DNA from: a virus
DNA length: 43,263 bases
Reading direction: 5' to 3' (one strand)
IMG/VR virus record: IMGVR_UViG_3300042861_002562
Coordinates: 1-43,263 of that record
Shown here: in pieces, positions 34,242-42,515 of the stretch
How the letters are laid out: every line of letters starts with the position of its first letter
How positions within the stretch are numbered: position 1 is the first letter of the stretch
The notes under the pieces: generated by a model
Told to the model about the DNA's origin: nothing
The model's input: only the letters and a program-made list of their open reading frames with translations
Database searches by the model: none
Translations under genes and position numbers: made by a program

Positions 34242-34932
34242 TTTTTTTGATCCTTCCATATATAGTTTCCCATTCTGGATTTATCTTTTCTATATTCGTT
34301 GAATTAGTTTTACTTGCTTTGTGGTTATTGTATGTAAATAATGGAATTGGAACTCTTAGTGCAAAGTAGCCAGATAGGATTATTCTGCACCAAAGATCGT
34401 AATCTTCTATATATCTAAAAGATTCATCAAAGCCTCCAACTCTTTCAATAGCACTTCTTCTAACCATCGAATTGGTTGATACAATACATTCTTTGAATAG
34501 AAGCTCTCTATCAAAATTCATCTTTAATCTTAGTTGCGCTCTGTCTGGATAACGTTCTATATAGTCGCTATAAACAATACCAACGCTATCACCTTTTCGC
34601 ATAAACTTTAAAGATTCTTCAAGTTTTCTTGGATCATAAAAATCATCCCCATCTAAGAAAGATATGAATGGTGCAGAAGATTTGCTTACACCAAGATTTC
34701 TAGCAGAAGCCGTTCCGCCATTATTTTTCTTTGTATACTTTATTTCAAAGTCTGTTTTTGACTGAAGATTAGAAATAATGTCCTGAGTTGAATCTACGCC
34801 ACCGTCGTCTATAACTATCAATTCATACATGTTTTTTGGCAGCGTTTGGTTCAAAACACTTTTGATAGCTTTTTCTATAAAATTCTCTTCATTATATGTA
34901 GTTATCACTACAGAAACTTCAGGATTTAACAT
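34225..34932 (-). CDS. Family 2 glycosyltransferase
   Basis: 235 residues from ATG 34932 (AAAGGT 9 bases upstream; the TTG at 34941 touches that site). Classic GT-A fold: VSVVITTYNEENFIEKAI at the N-terminus, VIDDGGVDST near 40-48, NGGTASARNLG near 71-81, FLDGDD at 92-97 with the metal-binding Asp94/Asp96, and the catalytic ED at 176-177 in FRYIEDYDLWCRI. It transfers a sugar from a nucleotide-sugar to an acceptor that cannot be told from sequence: cell-surface glycan, virion protein or modified DNA base. No transmembrane segments, so soluble. Middle of the glycan block. Confidence 0.9.
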   Translation of the reverse strand: MLNPEVSVVITTYNEENFIEKAIKSVLNQTLPKNMYELIVIDDGGVDSTQDIISNLQSKTDFEIKYTKKNNGGTASARNLGVSKSSAPFISFLDGDDFYDPRKLEESLKFMRKGDSVGIVYSDYIERYPDRAQLRLKMNFDRELLFKECIVSTNSMVRRSAIERVGGFDESFRYIEDYDLWCRIILSGYFALRVPIPLFTYNNHKASKTNSTNIEKINPEWETIYGRIKKNEWKI

Positions 34933-35326
34933 TGCATTCAACCTTTATTATTGAGCAACCATCTTCTAAATAGACCTTAGAAATATCTAATCCAGACGAT
35001 AAAATGAAATTGCTAGCCGCTTGAACATTAAATGCGTTTTTTATCGACTTACAGGTAGCGTGACCTATACCTAGGTCTATTTTATGATTTGCAACATTTA
35101 CAAAAACTTGATAAATATTTATAAAACCAATTGTTATTTTGGAGTCTTTTTTACAGTGCATTTTAATTTTTGCAAGCAGCGCCTCTGGCGCCTCAGAAGT
35201 TTCAAAAGTTCCAGGATATATATAGAGTTCATCTATTGCTGTATCGACTGTTTCTAAAAATTCCTGCTCGGTTAATTTTGTAAAGTTTAAATGTTCTGAT
35301 TCTTTATTTGATATAAAATATTTCAT
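34919..35326 (-). CDS. Partial methyltransferase-like protein of the glycan block
   Basis: 135 residues. The pattern DELYIYPGTFETSEAPEALL, KIKMHCKKDSKITIGFINIY, then a helix and ILSSGLDISKVYLEDG with a final strand CSIIKVECNV looks like the second half of a class I methyltransferase sheet. The glycine-rich SAM-binding motif I is absent, so it is probably not an active methyltransferase by itself. It may be a remnant or a binding partner. Overlaps its upstream neighbour by 23 bases and its downstream neighbour by 14. Confidence 0.38.
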   Translation of the reverse strand: MKYFISNKESEHLNFTKLTEQEFLETVDTAIDELYIYPGTFETSEAPEALLAKIKMHCKKDSKITIGFINIYQVFVNVANHKIDLGIGHATCKSIKNAFNVQAASNFILSSGLDISKVYLEDGCSIIKVECNVKS

Positions 35327-36323
35327 TTACAGTTCCTAGTCTTTGATTATAGGCCTTATTAAATATTGAGTTCCAATTATGAATAAAAGTTTCCATAGAA
35401 TAGTTGGATTCAATAAACCTTCTAGCGTTTGAGCCAATGCTTTCAAATCCTTCCTCATTATTGCAAATTTTAACAACCGCTTCAGCCAAAACATCTAAGT
35501 CATTCGATGAAACAGAGTTTTCTTCATTTAATATCTTAGCAACCTCTTGATATCTAGTCGAAACTATAGGCGTCCCGCAAGACATAGCCTCAAGAAGAGA
35601 CATTGGAACAGGAGAAAATTTTGAGGTGTTTATATAGCAGGCAGAATTTTTAATTTTTTCTGCAATTTTATTTGGATCTGATATAGGCCTGCTTATTCCG
35701 GGATTATCTCCAATAAGAGTAAATTTGATTTTTGGGTCTATAGACGTTGCTTTGTTTTTAACATATTCCCATTCAAAATGACCACAAAAGAAATCTCTAT
35801 CTCTTAGATAGTTTACGGTGTACACAACCTCTTTGCTACCGTTTGGTTTCCATCCAGAAAAGACATTAGTATCTATTCCGTGATTTATGACTATAGCGTC
35901 TTTGTTTTTCCAGCTTTCTTTGTTGTGTTCTGTTATACAGACATTTAAATCTGCTTTTATATTAATCGTCTCTAGCAAGGCTGGATTATTAATAGGCTCA
36001 ACATGATCTATATGTATCAAAGGAAGTCTAAGAGCATTGGCTAGGTTTTTTGAGTTTTGTATTTGAGAATATCTCTCTTGTGAGATTATAAAATCTATCG
36101 AGGATGGTATCTTTTCGAAATCGGTAACTATAACGCAGTTCTTAGGAAGCTTTCTAAACTCTTCATTCCATTTCTTAGATCCTGGCATCTCAAGCAAGAA
36201 GAAGTTATGGCCAGTTCTAGCCATCGCCTCTTGATAAGCTTCGTGTGTAGAGAATGTTAATATATCGTATTTCTCTTTAGATTTTCTATTTATTTTATTT
36301 GAAACAAACAATACTGGATTCAT
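35304..36323 (-). CDS. GT4-type glycosyltransferase 1
   Basis: 339 residues, two Rossmann-like halves (GT-B). C-terminal donor side: EVVYTVNYLRDRDFFCG, IKFTLIGDNPGISRP, CYINTSKFSPVPMSLLEAMS followed by CGTPIVSTRYQEVAKIL. The second Glu of the EX7E motif is present (LLEAM) but the first position is Ser. GGAGG lies 8 bases before the ATG at 36323, inside the preceding gene; start and stop overlap as ATGA. Sugar and acceptor unknown. Works presumably with the flanking GTs on one glycan. Confidence 0.82.
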   Translation of the reverse strand: MNPVLFVSNKINRKSKEKYDILTFSTHEAYQEAMARTGHNFFLLEMPGSKKWNEEFRKLPKNCVIVTDFEKIPSSIDFIISQERYSQIQNSKNLANALRLPLIHIDHVEPINNPALLETINIKADLNVCITEHNKESWKNKDAIVINHGIDTNVFSGWKPNGSKEVVYTVNYLRDRDFFCGHFEWEYVKNKATSIDPKIKFTLIGDNPGISRPISDPNKIAEKIKNSACYINTSKFSPVPMSLLEAMSCGTPIVSTRYQEVAKILNEENSVSSNDLDVLAEAVVKICNNEEGFESIGSNARRFIESNYSMETFIHNWNSIFNKAYNQRLGTVNEIFYIK

Positions 36324-37417
36324 ATCAAGGCCTCCATTTTTTTAGCACAAGCTTCTATGCTAAAATTGTCCTCTAGAAATTTTCTATTTTCTTCAACTAT
36401 GTTTTTAACTAATTCAGGATTGTCTAAAACAAACCTCATTTTTTCACATAGTTCGGTTGTAGATGGGTCTAGCCAGTTTTCTTGCCAATTGTAGTAAGGA
36501 TCCGAATTCATTCCAAAAACCTTTTTAGGAGTGAATGAAGATATTAAAATGTCTTGATATAAAAAGTTTTTCTTTATTCCAGATATTTTGGGAGCTATCA
36601 CTGGCTTACCTCGCATGGCAGCAGAGCAAAGCGGTAAGCCTTCCCCTTCACCTCTAGACATAGACACAAAACAATCACAGGTATCTTCTAGACTACAAAG
36701 ATCGTCATCAGAAAGCATTTCAGTTATCAAAACTATTTTGGGATAAAGTTGCTCGCGCTTACCTATTTGCTTTTTAAGCTCAGATACTACGTTTTTTATG
36801 TAAGCGGATGATTCTGATTTACTTTTACCGCTGACATAGCTCTTTATAACTAAAGAAACATTATCGTGAACAGAAAATTCTGTAAGGAACCCATGTATAA
36901 GTGCGTTTACATTCTTTTTATTTGAGTAATCAGATACTGTATAAAATTTATATGTATTTTTAACTTCTTTTCCAAGATCAAACAAAGAGTTGCTTGTTTT
37001 TGGTTTTTCCTTTGGTTGGTCTACTATTTTTATTTTTAATTTATCAACACCTGAATTGACACAAGCTAAAAACTGTTCTTCAGTTGTGACCCAAATCTCG
37101 TCCATCAACTCGCATCCAGATTTCCATCCAGAAGAATTAAAACTATCAGTTTCCCAGAAGAAATAGCCTATGTTTTTTACTCCAGATATTCTAACAAACA
37201 TATCTGGTAAACATTGTTGTATTACGATATCACAATCGTCTAAATTATTATTCTCCAATTTAGAAACAAAATCACTATTTTTAAATGGAGTCTTATTTAA
37301 AGTTATCCAGATTGGAACAACATCATGTCCAGCCTTACTTATCGACTCTATCATAGATAATGCGGCATTGCCATAACCAGTGCCGTCTTTATATACGGAT
37401 ATATAGGCTATTTTCAT
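36320..37417 (-). CDS. GT4-type glycosyltransferase 2
   Basis: 365 residues. N-terminal half begins MKIAYISVYKDGTGYGNAAL, acceptor-side GT-B; the C-terminal half has KFYTVSDYSNKKNVNALIHG, VSLVIKSYVSG and CFVSMSRGEGEGLPLCSAAM, then RGKPVIAP. The usual second Glu of EX7E is replaced (CSAAM instead of LEAM), while the first Glu is kept. AAGAGGT is 11 bases before the ATG; overlaps the preceding gene as ATGA. Retaining GT4-type transferases use nucleotide-sugars; the donor is not deducible. Confidence 0.8.
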   Translation of the reverse strand: MKIAYISVYKDGTGYGNAALSMIESISKAGHDVVPIWITLNKTPFKNSDFVSKLENNNLDDCDIVIQQCLPDMFVRISGVKNIGYFFWETDSFNSSGWKSGCELMDEIWVTTEEQFLACVNSGVDKLKIKIVDQPKEKPKTSNSLFDLGKEVKNTYKFYTVSDYSNKKNVNALIHGFLTEFSVHDNVSLVIKSYVSGKSKSESSAYIKNVVSELKKQIGKREQLYPKIVLITEMLSDDDLCSLEDTCDCFVSMSRGEGEGLPLCSAAMRGKPVIAPKISGIKKNFLYQDILISSFTPKKVFGMNSDPYYNWQENWLDPSTTELCEKMRFVLDNPELVKNIVEENRKFLEDNFSIEACAKKMEALI

Positions 37418-39132
37418 ACTATTTCAAACCTCTTTGGTTGCTCTAAGATATTATTACAAATTTTATATCTGTATTGTTCAAATATATTGAATTGATTAGC
37501 AATACCTTTAATCATATCAGCTATATCATTTCTAGAAAATCTTTCTTGTGAGTTCTTGACTCTGCTTTTTAGCATTGTGTGAAACTCTTTTCTTCCAGCA
37601 AACGACTTAAGAGAAGATTTTGGTGGTGAAAAATTCATTATTAAATAATCAATAAAATCTTCATCGTTGTTTATAGAATCAATTTCAATTCTAGATGTAT
37701 CGATAATATTTGGTTCCAAATACCATCTAGCATCTGGTAGTTTTGGCATTGATTCAAAAATATGATCCCATTTTTCATAAGTTGTATGATTTTTATGGTA
37801 GGTATTTACGGTTTCTAAAGCTTCATTTGAGATATAATCTCTAAACTCCGAAGACTCTTGGAAGAAAGAAAATATCTTTTCTCCACAATAATCTGGATCT
37901 GGCATTGCTCGTATTTGACCAGTTTCATTGGTAGACTCCTCTCTCCAATAAGCGACTGGAATTTCAGCATAAGATCCGCCTAAAGAGCTTACTTCCTTCA
38001 TTGCAGCGTACTCTGTAGAAATAGTAGGTACGCCACAAGCCTTAGCTTCTATTAGAGGGATCTCTAAGGCGCCAGCCACACTGAGTTGACAGTAAAGATC
38101 GGCGCAATTATATATTGTAGCTAAATCTTGTCTAGATAAACCTAAAACGGTATTTGGAGCGTGAGCGGTGAAATTTCCGCAGTTATTACAAGTACAGACC
38201 TCCCCGTTAAAGAATGAAGCAAAGAATGACTTACAGTATTCACAGCAGTAAGTCATAACAACCTTTGATCCAAGCTTATACTTTATAATGTCTTTTCCGA
38301 TATCAAAGCCAACATCTGGGTAACTAGTATGGAGATACAGATAAGTCTTCTCAGCTATATCATCTCTACCTGCATTTTTCCAATCGTCTAAGGCCTTTGA
38401 AAATGCGTACATCAAGTCTGGAAAAAGCTTTCTAGGTTGATTTCTCATTACAGTCAAAACGATGTTTATATCATCTTTTAGACCTAGCTTCATTCTGGCT
38501 AAGCTTTTATCAGATTTTTTAAATATATCCCTATCTACACCTGGCATTGTGTTTACATTTGCTGTTCTAATTTTTCTTCCAGAGTATTCCTTTAGAACAG
38601 AAAGGCCCCAATTTGTATATGAAGACATCATATCTACGCTAGAATAAACACCTATCCACTCTAACTTTGGTGGCTCCGAATCAACACATGCAGACCATAC
38701 GTAGTTGAATAGATATCTAGACGGAGATTTTGTAATCCACTCATCGTGCCAAAAATCTCTAAATGAGAAAACGATATCTGGCTTAAAATCAAGCACAGCT
38801 CTATCAAAAACCAAAGAACCAAACTGCGCAGTCCTATAATTATTATTATAGTTTTCTCTATCTTGAGGGTTTGTTGGAATTACAGGATAAACCTTCCAAG
38901 GAAGGCCTGCTATTCTAGCGTCGTCATCTTGAATATACGAAGCAACCTCAGCAACTTCGTATTTTCCACTAGCGTGAAGCTCTTTCAATAGATCGTTCGC
39001 CATAACAGCGAAGCCAGTATTTAGCTGACTAAATTCACCTATTAGTAGGACCCGCTTTTTTCGATCCTTGTGTGAATCCTTCGTACCCTGGTAAAACTCT
39101 TTTATGTTGTCCTGCTGTTGCGTGATTTGCAT
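37414..39132 (-). CDS. GT4-type glycosyltransferase 3 with inserted zinc ribbon
   Basis: 572 residues. GT-B start KKRVLLIGEFSQLNTGFAVM (residues 26-45), which must be included, so the start cannot be later than about residue 25. The C-terminal half contains NIVLTVMRNQPRKLFPDLMY and DLYCQLSVAGALEIPLIEAK, then ACGVPTISTEYAAM. Between these, at residues 296-318, sits a Cys cluster: CEYC (297, 300) and CTCNNC (313, 315, 318), a zinc ribbon unusual inside a glycosyltransferase. The first EX7E Glu is Gly354. A ~180-residue helical C-terminal extension follows. The ATG at 39132 lacks a good ribosome site and lies inside the small gene upstream by 98 bases. Confidence 0.78.
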   Translation of the reverse strand: MQITQQQDNIKEFYQGTKDSHKDRKKRVLLIGEFSQLNTGFAVMANDLLKELHASGKYEVAEVASYIQDDDARIAGLPWKVYPVIPTNPQDRENYNNNYRTAQFGSLVFDRAVLDFKPDIVFSFRDFWHDEWITKSPSRYLFNYVWSACVDSEPPKLEWIGVYSSVDMMSSYTNWGLSVLKEYSGRKIRTANVNTMPGVDRDIFKKSDKSLARMKLGLKDDINIVLTVMRNQPRKLFPDLMYAFSKALDDWKNAGRDDIAEKTYLYLHTSYPDVGFDIGKDIIKYKLGSKVVMTYCCEYCKSFFASFFNGEVCTCNNCGNFTAHAPNTVLGLSRQDLATIYNCADLYCQLSVAGALEIPLIEAKACGVPTISTEYAAMKEVSSLGGSYAEIPVAYWREESTNETGQIRAMPDPDYCGEKIFSFFQESSEFRDYISNEALETVNTYHKNHTTYEKWDHIFESMPKLPDARWYLEPNIIDTSRIEIDSINNDEDFIDYLIMNFSPPKSSLKSFAGRKEFHTMLKSRVKNSQERFSRNDIADMIKGIANQFNIFEQYRYKICNNILEQPKRFEIV

Positions 39133-39229
39133 ATTGCTTTATTATTTCCATGTTATCAGGGGCCGTATTTTTCAACAGCCCCTGAGATCTTAAAAATTCT
39201 AAAAATTTTTCTAGTTTTACTTCGCTCAT
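39035..39229 (-). CDS. Small protein coupled to SSB, unknown
   Basis: 64 residues: N-terminal helix SEVKLEKFLEFLRSQGLLKN, then HATAGQHKRVLPGYEGFTQG and a polar end. Start overlaps the SSB stop (TGATG), so it is probably made by re-initiation. Its last 98 bases overlap the glycosyltransferase start in another frame. The helix-like composition and precise junction support a real gene. Function not recognised. Confidence 0.5.
   Translation of the reverse strand: MSEVKLEKFLEFLRSQGLLKNTAPDNMEIIKQYANHATAGQHKRVLPGYEGFTQGSKKAGPTNR
39156..39185 (-). other. Hairpin upstream of glycosyltransferase 3 start
   Basis: TCAGGGGC / GCCCCTGA, 8-bp perfect stem with a 14-base loop, ending 24 bases before the ATG at 39132 in the - message, inside the small coupled gene. 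No T-run follows on -, so it is not an intrinsic terminator. It could slow ribosomes or lower translation of the glycan block compared with SSB. Confidence 0.4.
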
Positions 39230-39654
39230 CAGAATGGAATATCTTCTAGCTGCGCTGCTGCTTCTCTTGTTGGCCGCTTATTCTCTTTTACTACAGGGTT
39301 AGAAGACGAACTTGTTGCGGCAGTCTTCTTATTGCTCATAAACTCAAAATCCTGAATGCTTATGATGTGCTTGCTTCTCTTTTCTCCATCCTTTGTTTCC
39401 CAATTCTCTTGTTTTAGAATTCCGTCAATAAGAATTGGGTCGCCTTTTGTCATATACTCAGAAATGATACTAGCTCTAGCACCCCACATCTCGCAATCAA
39501 TGTATGTGCTTTCTTCTTTCTTTTCGCCAGACTTAGTCGTGAACTTTCTATTAATAGCCACTCTAAATCTAACAACATTGGAGTCTCCAACGTTCTTAAG
39601 CTCTGGATCTGAAACTAAGTTTGCTGCAAGAATAACTTTATTGTAATTTGCCAT
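39229..39654 (-). CDS. ssb: Single-stranded DNA-binding protein
   Basis: 141 residues. Bacterial-type OB fold: MANYNKVILAANLVSDPELK, NVVRFRVAINRKF, STYIDCEMWGARASII, MTKGDPILIDGILKQENWET and RSKHIISIQDFEFM. The linker is Ser/Thr/Pro-rich and the C-terminus is LEDIPF, an acidic tip with final Phe as in bacterial SSB, used to recruit replication and repair partners. Tetramer expected. CGAGGT is 5-6 bases before the ATG, in a 40-base gap after the polymerase gene that also holds TATAAT. Fits with the DnaE-type polymerase and exonuclease of the same operon. Confidence 0.93.
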   Translation of the reverse strand: MANYNKVILAANLVSDPELKNVGDSNVVRFRVAINRKFTTKSGEKKEESTYIDCEMWGARASIISEYMTKGDPILIDGILKQENWETKDGEKRSKHIISIQDFEFMSNKKTAATSSSSNPVVKENKRPTREAAAQLEDIPF

Positions 39655-39671
39655 GTTTTACCTCGTGAAAG

Positions 39672-39677
39672 ATTATA
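39672..39677 (-). promoter_or_regulatory. Possible sigma70-type -10 box before ssb
   Basis: TATAAT on -, 17 bases before the SSB ATG. A -35 box is not convincing. If real, ssb and the glycan/recombination genes below it could be read early by host RNA polymerase without the GTGTAT system. Confidence 0.3.
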
Positions 39678-39694
39678 GTAAGCCTAAAAGTTTT

Positions 39695-41212
39695 TTATAC
39701 GTTTTTAATTGAATTTACAGACCAACCGAATCCAGTTCCCTTAAGCACTACGGAGTAGTATGAACCAACCGCTATAGAGTTTTTAAATTTCTCGTATGTG
39801 TCGGGGAAGCAAACCACGTTTATAAAACCAGTGTTGTCTGCAATAGAAAGTTGGCACATATTCTTGCCAGGATCTTTGCCCTTTTTTGTTTTTGTAATCT
39901 TGATATCGTTTATTTTTACAGTTAGATTCGCAATCATGTTTTTGTTGACACGCATTTTATTGAAACACTCCTTGCAACTCCAGTCGTCTTCGACATTTAC
40001 ATTGTAATCATAACTAAAGGCTATTCCAAGAAGATCTTTTTCAACAGAATTTTTTATCACTGCAGAGTCGCTAGACTTTATGTCAATTGACAAAGCTTCT
40101 GACATAACTATGTCTTTTCTTTTCTTTACGCATTGTTCAAAAGAACATTTTTTAACAGCCTCAATCAAATCTAGAACTCCGCTTTCTGAATTTATTTTTG
40201 AGAAAATAAACTCGATCTCTTTTTGAGTTAATTGCTTAAGCATGTTGTAGACAGATAGCATGCACGATCTAGATAGTCCGTATTCATCGCAAGCCCCACA
40301 ATTTATAAGGCTTTCTAGGGCTAGTGATCTTATTTTTTCTGAAGACGCGAAGTGTGTGATAAGTAAACTAGTAAAACTAGCTGGTCTAATAGATTCTATC
40401 AGTTCGGCGTCAGATTCACCAACCTGTTTTATGTGAGATAGACCATAATGAATGACGCCCTCTTTTATTGAGAAGTCAAAATTTGACTTTGAAACAGAAG
40501 GTTTTTCTATGCTTATACCAAGCATCTTAGCCTCGTTTATCAAATCCTCTATCTCCTCTCTAGGCTTCTGTTTACCTTTGCTGTAGGTTAGATAGACGCA
40601 ATAAAATTCAAGCGGAAAGTTTGCTTTTACGTAGGCTGTTTTGTAAGCCCAAAGCGCATATTTTTTAGCATGAGCATCGTTAAAAGCATATCTACCAGCG
40701 CCTTCGATAAGAGAAAAAAGCTTTTCAGCCATTTCTTTTGATCTACCGTTCTTAAGACATCCTGCTATGAATTTGTCCCTAAGATCAATAATTATTTTTT
40801 GATCCTTCTTACCAATGCCTTTTCTAAGCTTATCAACAATCACAAGTCTATCAAGGTATGGAAGATCCCTCCAAGCTATTTCGCCACCAAATTTCATCAG
40901 CTGTTCTTGATATATAAGAACACCCATTGTTGGGGACAGTATCGAATTAACAGACTCATCATTGTAATCTGGCTTCTCAATTAATCCACTTTTTACCTTT
41001 GAATAAGTCTCGGTCATTCCAGATTCTAGGCACGCAGGTCTTATCAATGATATTACGGCACTAAGCTCATTTATATTAGAGGGCTTTATTGTAGCAGACC
41101 ATTTCTTACCGAGATCACTCTCTAGTTGGAATACGCCTATAGTGTGACCATTCTGTATTAGCCGCCAAGCCTTGTCGTTTTTAAGGGATATATCTGATGT
41201 GTCAAACTTCAT
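39695..41212 (-). CDS. DNA polymerase III alpha (DnaE) C-terminal half
   Basis: 505 residues, matching bacterial DnaE from just after the palm: IGVFQLESDLGKKW, LIRPACLESGMTETYSKVKS, PTMGVLIYQEQLMKFGGEIA, RYAFNDAHAKKYALWAYKTA, then KDLLGIAFSYDYN and an OB domain (NLTVKINDIKITKTKKGK to the end). The PHP domain and the palm with the catalytic Asp residues are absent. An in-frame TAA lies five codons before the ATG at 41212, so this is a separate gene, not a truncated read. The catalytic half must be encoded elsewhere for this to be active. No Qxx(M/L)F-type clamp motif is evident. No Shine-Dalgarno before the ATG. Stands with a DnaQ-like exonuclease and SSB. Confidence 0.85.
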   Translation of the reverse strand: MKFDTSDISLKNDKAWRLIQNGHTIGVFQLESDLGKKWSATIKPSNINELSAVISLIRPACLESGMTETYSKVKSGLIEKPDYNDESVNSILSPTMGVLIYQEQLMKFGGEIAWRDLPYLDRLVIVDKLRKGIGKKDQKIIIDLRDKFIAGCLKNGRSKEMAEKLFSLIEGAGRYAFNDAHAKKYALWAYKTAYVKANFPLEFYCVYLTYSKGKQKPREEIEDLINEAKMLGISIEKPSVSKSNFDFSIKEGVIHYGLSHIKQVGESDAELIESIRPASFTSLLITHFASSEKIRSLALESLINCGACDEYGLSRSCMLSVYNMLKQLTQKEIEFIFSKINSESGVLDLIEAVKKCSFEQCVKKRKDIVMSEALSIDIKSSDSAVIKNSVEKDLLGIAFSYDYNVNVEDDWSCKECFNKMRVNKNMIANLTVKINDIKITKTKKGKDPGKNMCQLSIADNTGFINVVCFPDTYEKFKNSIAVGSYYSVVLKGTGFGWSVNSIKNV

Positions 41213-41236
41213 ATTTTGTGTTTTTTAAAAAATATC

Positions 41237-41776
41237 TTAAAAACCCTTAAGAATTAAGCCTATTCCATTGGCTACTTTGTATTTATGATTAAAATCAATG
41301 TTATCCATCAGAGTAACTCCTTTGATTAAAAGATCGTCAATAATTACCGCGCATTTTTTTGCTGTAATACTATTAAATTGCTTTTCGGTTTCATTAGGAT
41401 CGTTACCACCGTCTAGGTAGTAGATATCGTAGTCTTTTGCTGAGATTATTTCTCCTGCGTCTGCTAACTCAAAGTTAATTTTATAACCCATATGAGATGC
41501 CGCAAAATAACTATTTGCTATATTATCTAAATGAATGTCGCAAATGGTTAGAGATCCTCCATTATTTTTTATATAATTGCCAAAGATTATATCGGACCAT
41601 CCTGATCCATATCTCCATCTCTCATCAAAGGTTTCTATCGCCCCAACCTGAAAAATATCTACAGAACCTCCGTTAAATAACGATAAAACTTTAGAAAATA
41701 TTAAATCTCTATCAGTGTTATCGAAAGCCTCTGTTTTGTTTACTATTCTTTCGTAAGCATATTTAAAATTATTCAT
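41237..41776 (-). CDS. Class I methyltransferase-like protein
   Basis: 179 residues. VDIFQVGAIETFDERWRYGS followed by GWSDIIFGNYIKNNGGSLTI and CDIHLDNIANS fits a Methyltransf_24-type SAM domain, in which the first glycine loop is 'VGxxE...GxGwS' and the Asp of CDIH binds the ribose; DYDIYYLDGGNDPNETEK is the later strand. Relatives are often found in glycan gene clusters. Here it lies between an exonuclease and the polymerase half, apart from the glycosyltransferases. The start lies within the end of a 33-residue microORF; GGAAAAAT is the ribosome site. Confidence 0.6.
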   Translation of the reverse strand: MNNFKYAYERIVNKTEAFDNTDRDLIFSKVLSLFNGGSVDIFQVGAIETFDERWRYGSGWSDIIFGNYIKNNGGSLTICDIHLDNIANSYFAASHMGYKINFELADAGEIISAKDYDIYYLDGGNDPNETEKQFNSITAKKCAVIIDDLLIKGVTLMDNIDFNHKYKVANGIGLILKGF

Positions 41777-41870
41777 TTATTTTTCCAGCTTCATAATTCA
41801 TTGTTAATCCAAACCCGTCTAATAAATCATTCAAGCATTGGGGATTGGTTTTAAACGGCAACTTGTTCAT
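41769..41870 (-). CDS. 33-residue microORF linking exonuclease and methyltransferase genes
   Basis: Fills the otherwise empty 74-base gap. ATG 41870 overlaps the exonuclease end by 20 bases, with AAAGAG just upstream, and the stop lies 8 bases inside the methyltransferase gene. Product: MNKLPFKTNPQCLNDLLDGF plus 13 residues, ending GKINE; the composition looks protein-like. It could be a real small protein or only serve coupled translation. Confidence 0.42.
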   Translation of the reverse strand: MNKLPFKTNPQCLNDLLDGFGLTMNYEAGKINE

Positions 41871-42507
41871 TTTTCTCTTTCGTATTTATCTTTGGTCTGA
41901 TCTTAAAATTCATAAAGTTCATATATCTTTGGAACATCTTTTTTGTTATGTCTACATCCTCAGCAGCGTCGTGATTTGCGGTTGCTCTCTTAAGTCCTAT
42001 TATCTCTGCATACGTGTCCATCTTGTTGTTTTTCAAACCGTCTCTTCCAAATACGCAAAACATCAATGGAAACATGTCTATTTGCATGTTAGACCAGGGC
42101 AAATCATCTTTTTCTGATATTATCTTGTATTCAAGCATCTGGTGCTTAAGGAATGGTATGTCAAAGTTTACTATGTTGAAGCCAACAAGAACTGGGGATG
42201 TCCAAAACTTCTTTGTATGATTAACAGAGTCTAAAAACTCTTTGAACTTTCTTATGCCAACCTTTGGATGAAGTCCATCAGATTTAGCCCTACTCCATAA
42301 ATCTTCGCCAATCACCTTTATAGCGTCTGGACTAGCCCTTTCGGGCTTTTGAGGCTTTATAAGCAAATCAAACCTGCCATTTTCTATTTCAGAGTAGTCT
42401 GAATATTTTAAAGCAACCGCTGATATCTGAACAATCTCAGCGCCGTCTTTAGGATCTAACCCGCTAGTTTCTAAGTCAAAAACAACGAAATTCTTATTGT
42501 TGGCCAT
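41851..42507 (-). CDS. DnaQ-like 3'-5' exonuclease (DEDDh)
   Basis: 218 residues. Exo I: FVVFDLETSG with Asp11 and Glu13. Exo II: VGFNIVNFDIPFL with Asp116. Exo III: NHDAAEDVD with His179 and Asp184, giving the DEDDh class. In a Pol III-type replicase this is the proofreading subunit; with a DnaE half and SSB in the same operon that role fits. It could also act in nucleic-acid degradation. The C-terminal ~20 residues are basic. Starts 8 bases after the zincin gene. The stop lies inside the microORF. Confidence 0.85.
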   Translation of the reverse strand: MANNKNFVVFDLETSGLDPKDGAEIVQISAVALKYSDYSEIENGRFDLLIKPQKPERASPDAIKVIGEDLWSRAKSDGLHPKVGIRKFKEFLDSVNHTKKFWTSPVLVGFNIVNFDIPFLKHQMLEYKIISEKDDLPWSNMQIDMFPLMFCVFGRDGLKNNKMDTYAEIIGLKRATANHDAAEDVDITKKMFQRYMNFMNFKIRPKINTKEKNEQVAV

Positions 42508-42515
42508 GAATCATT

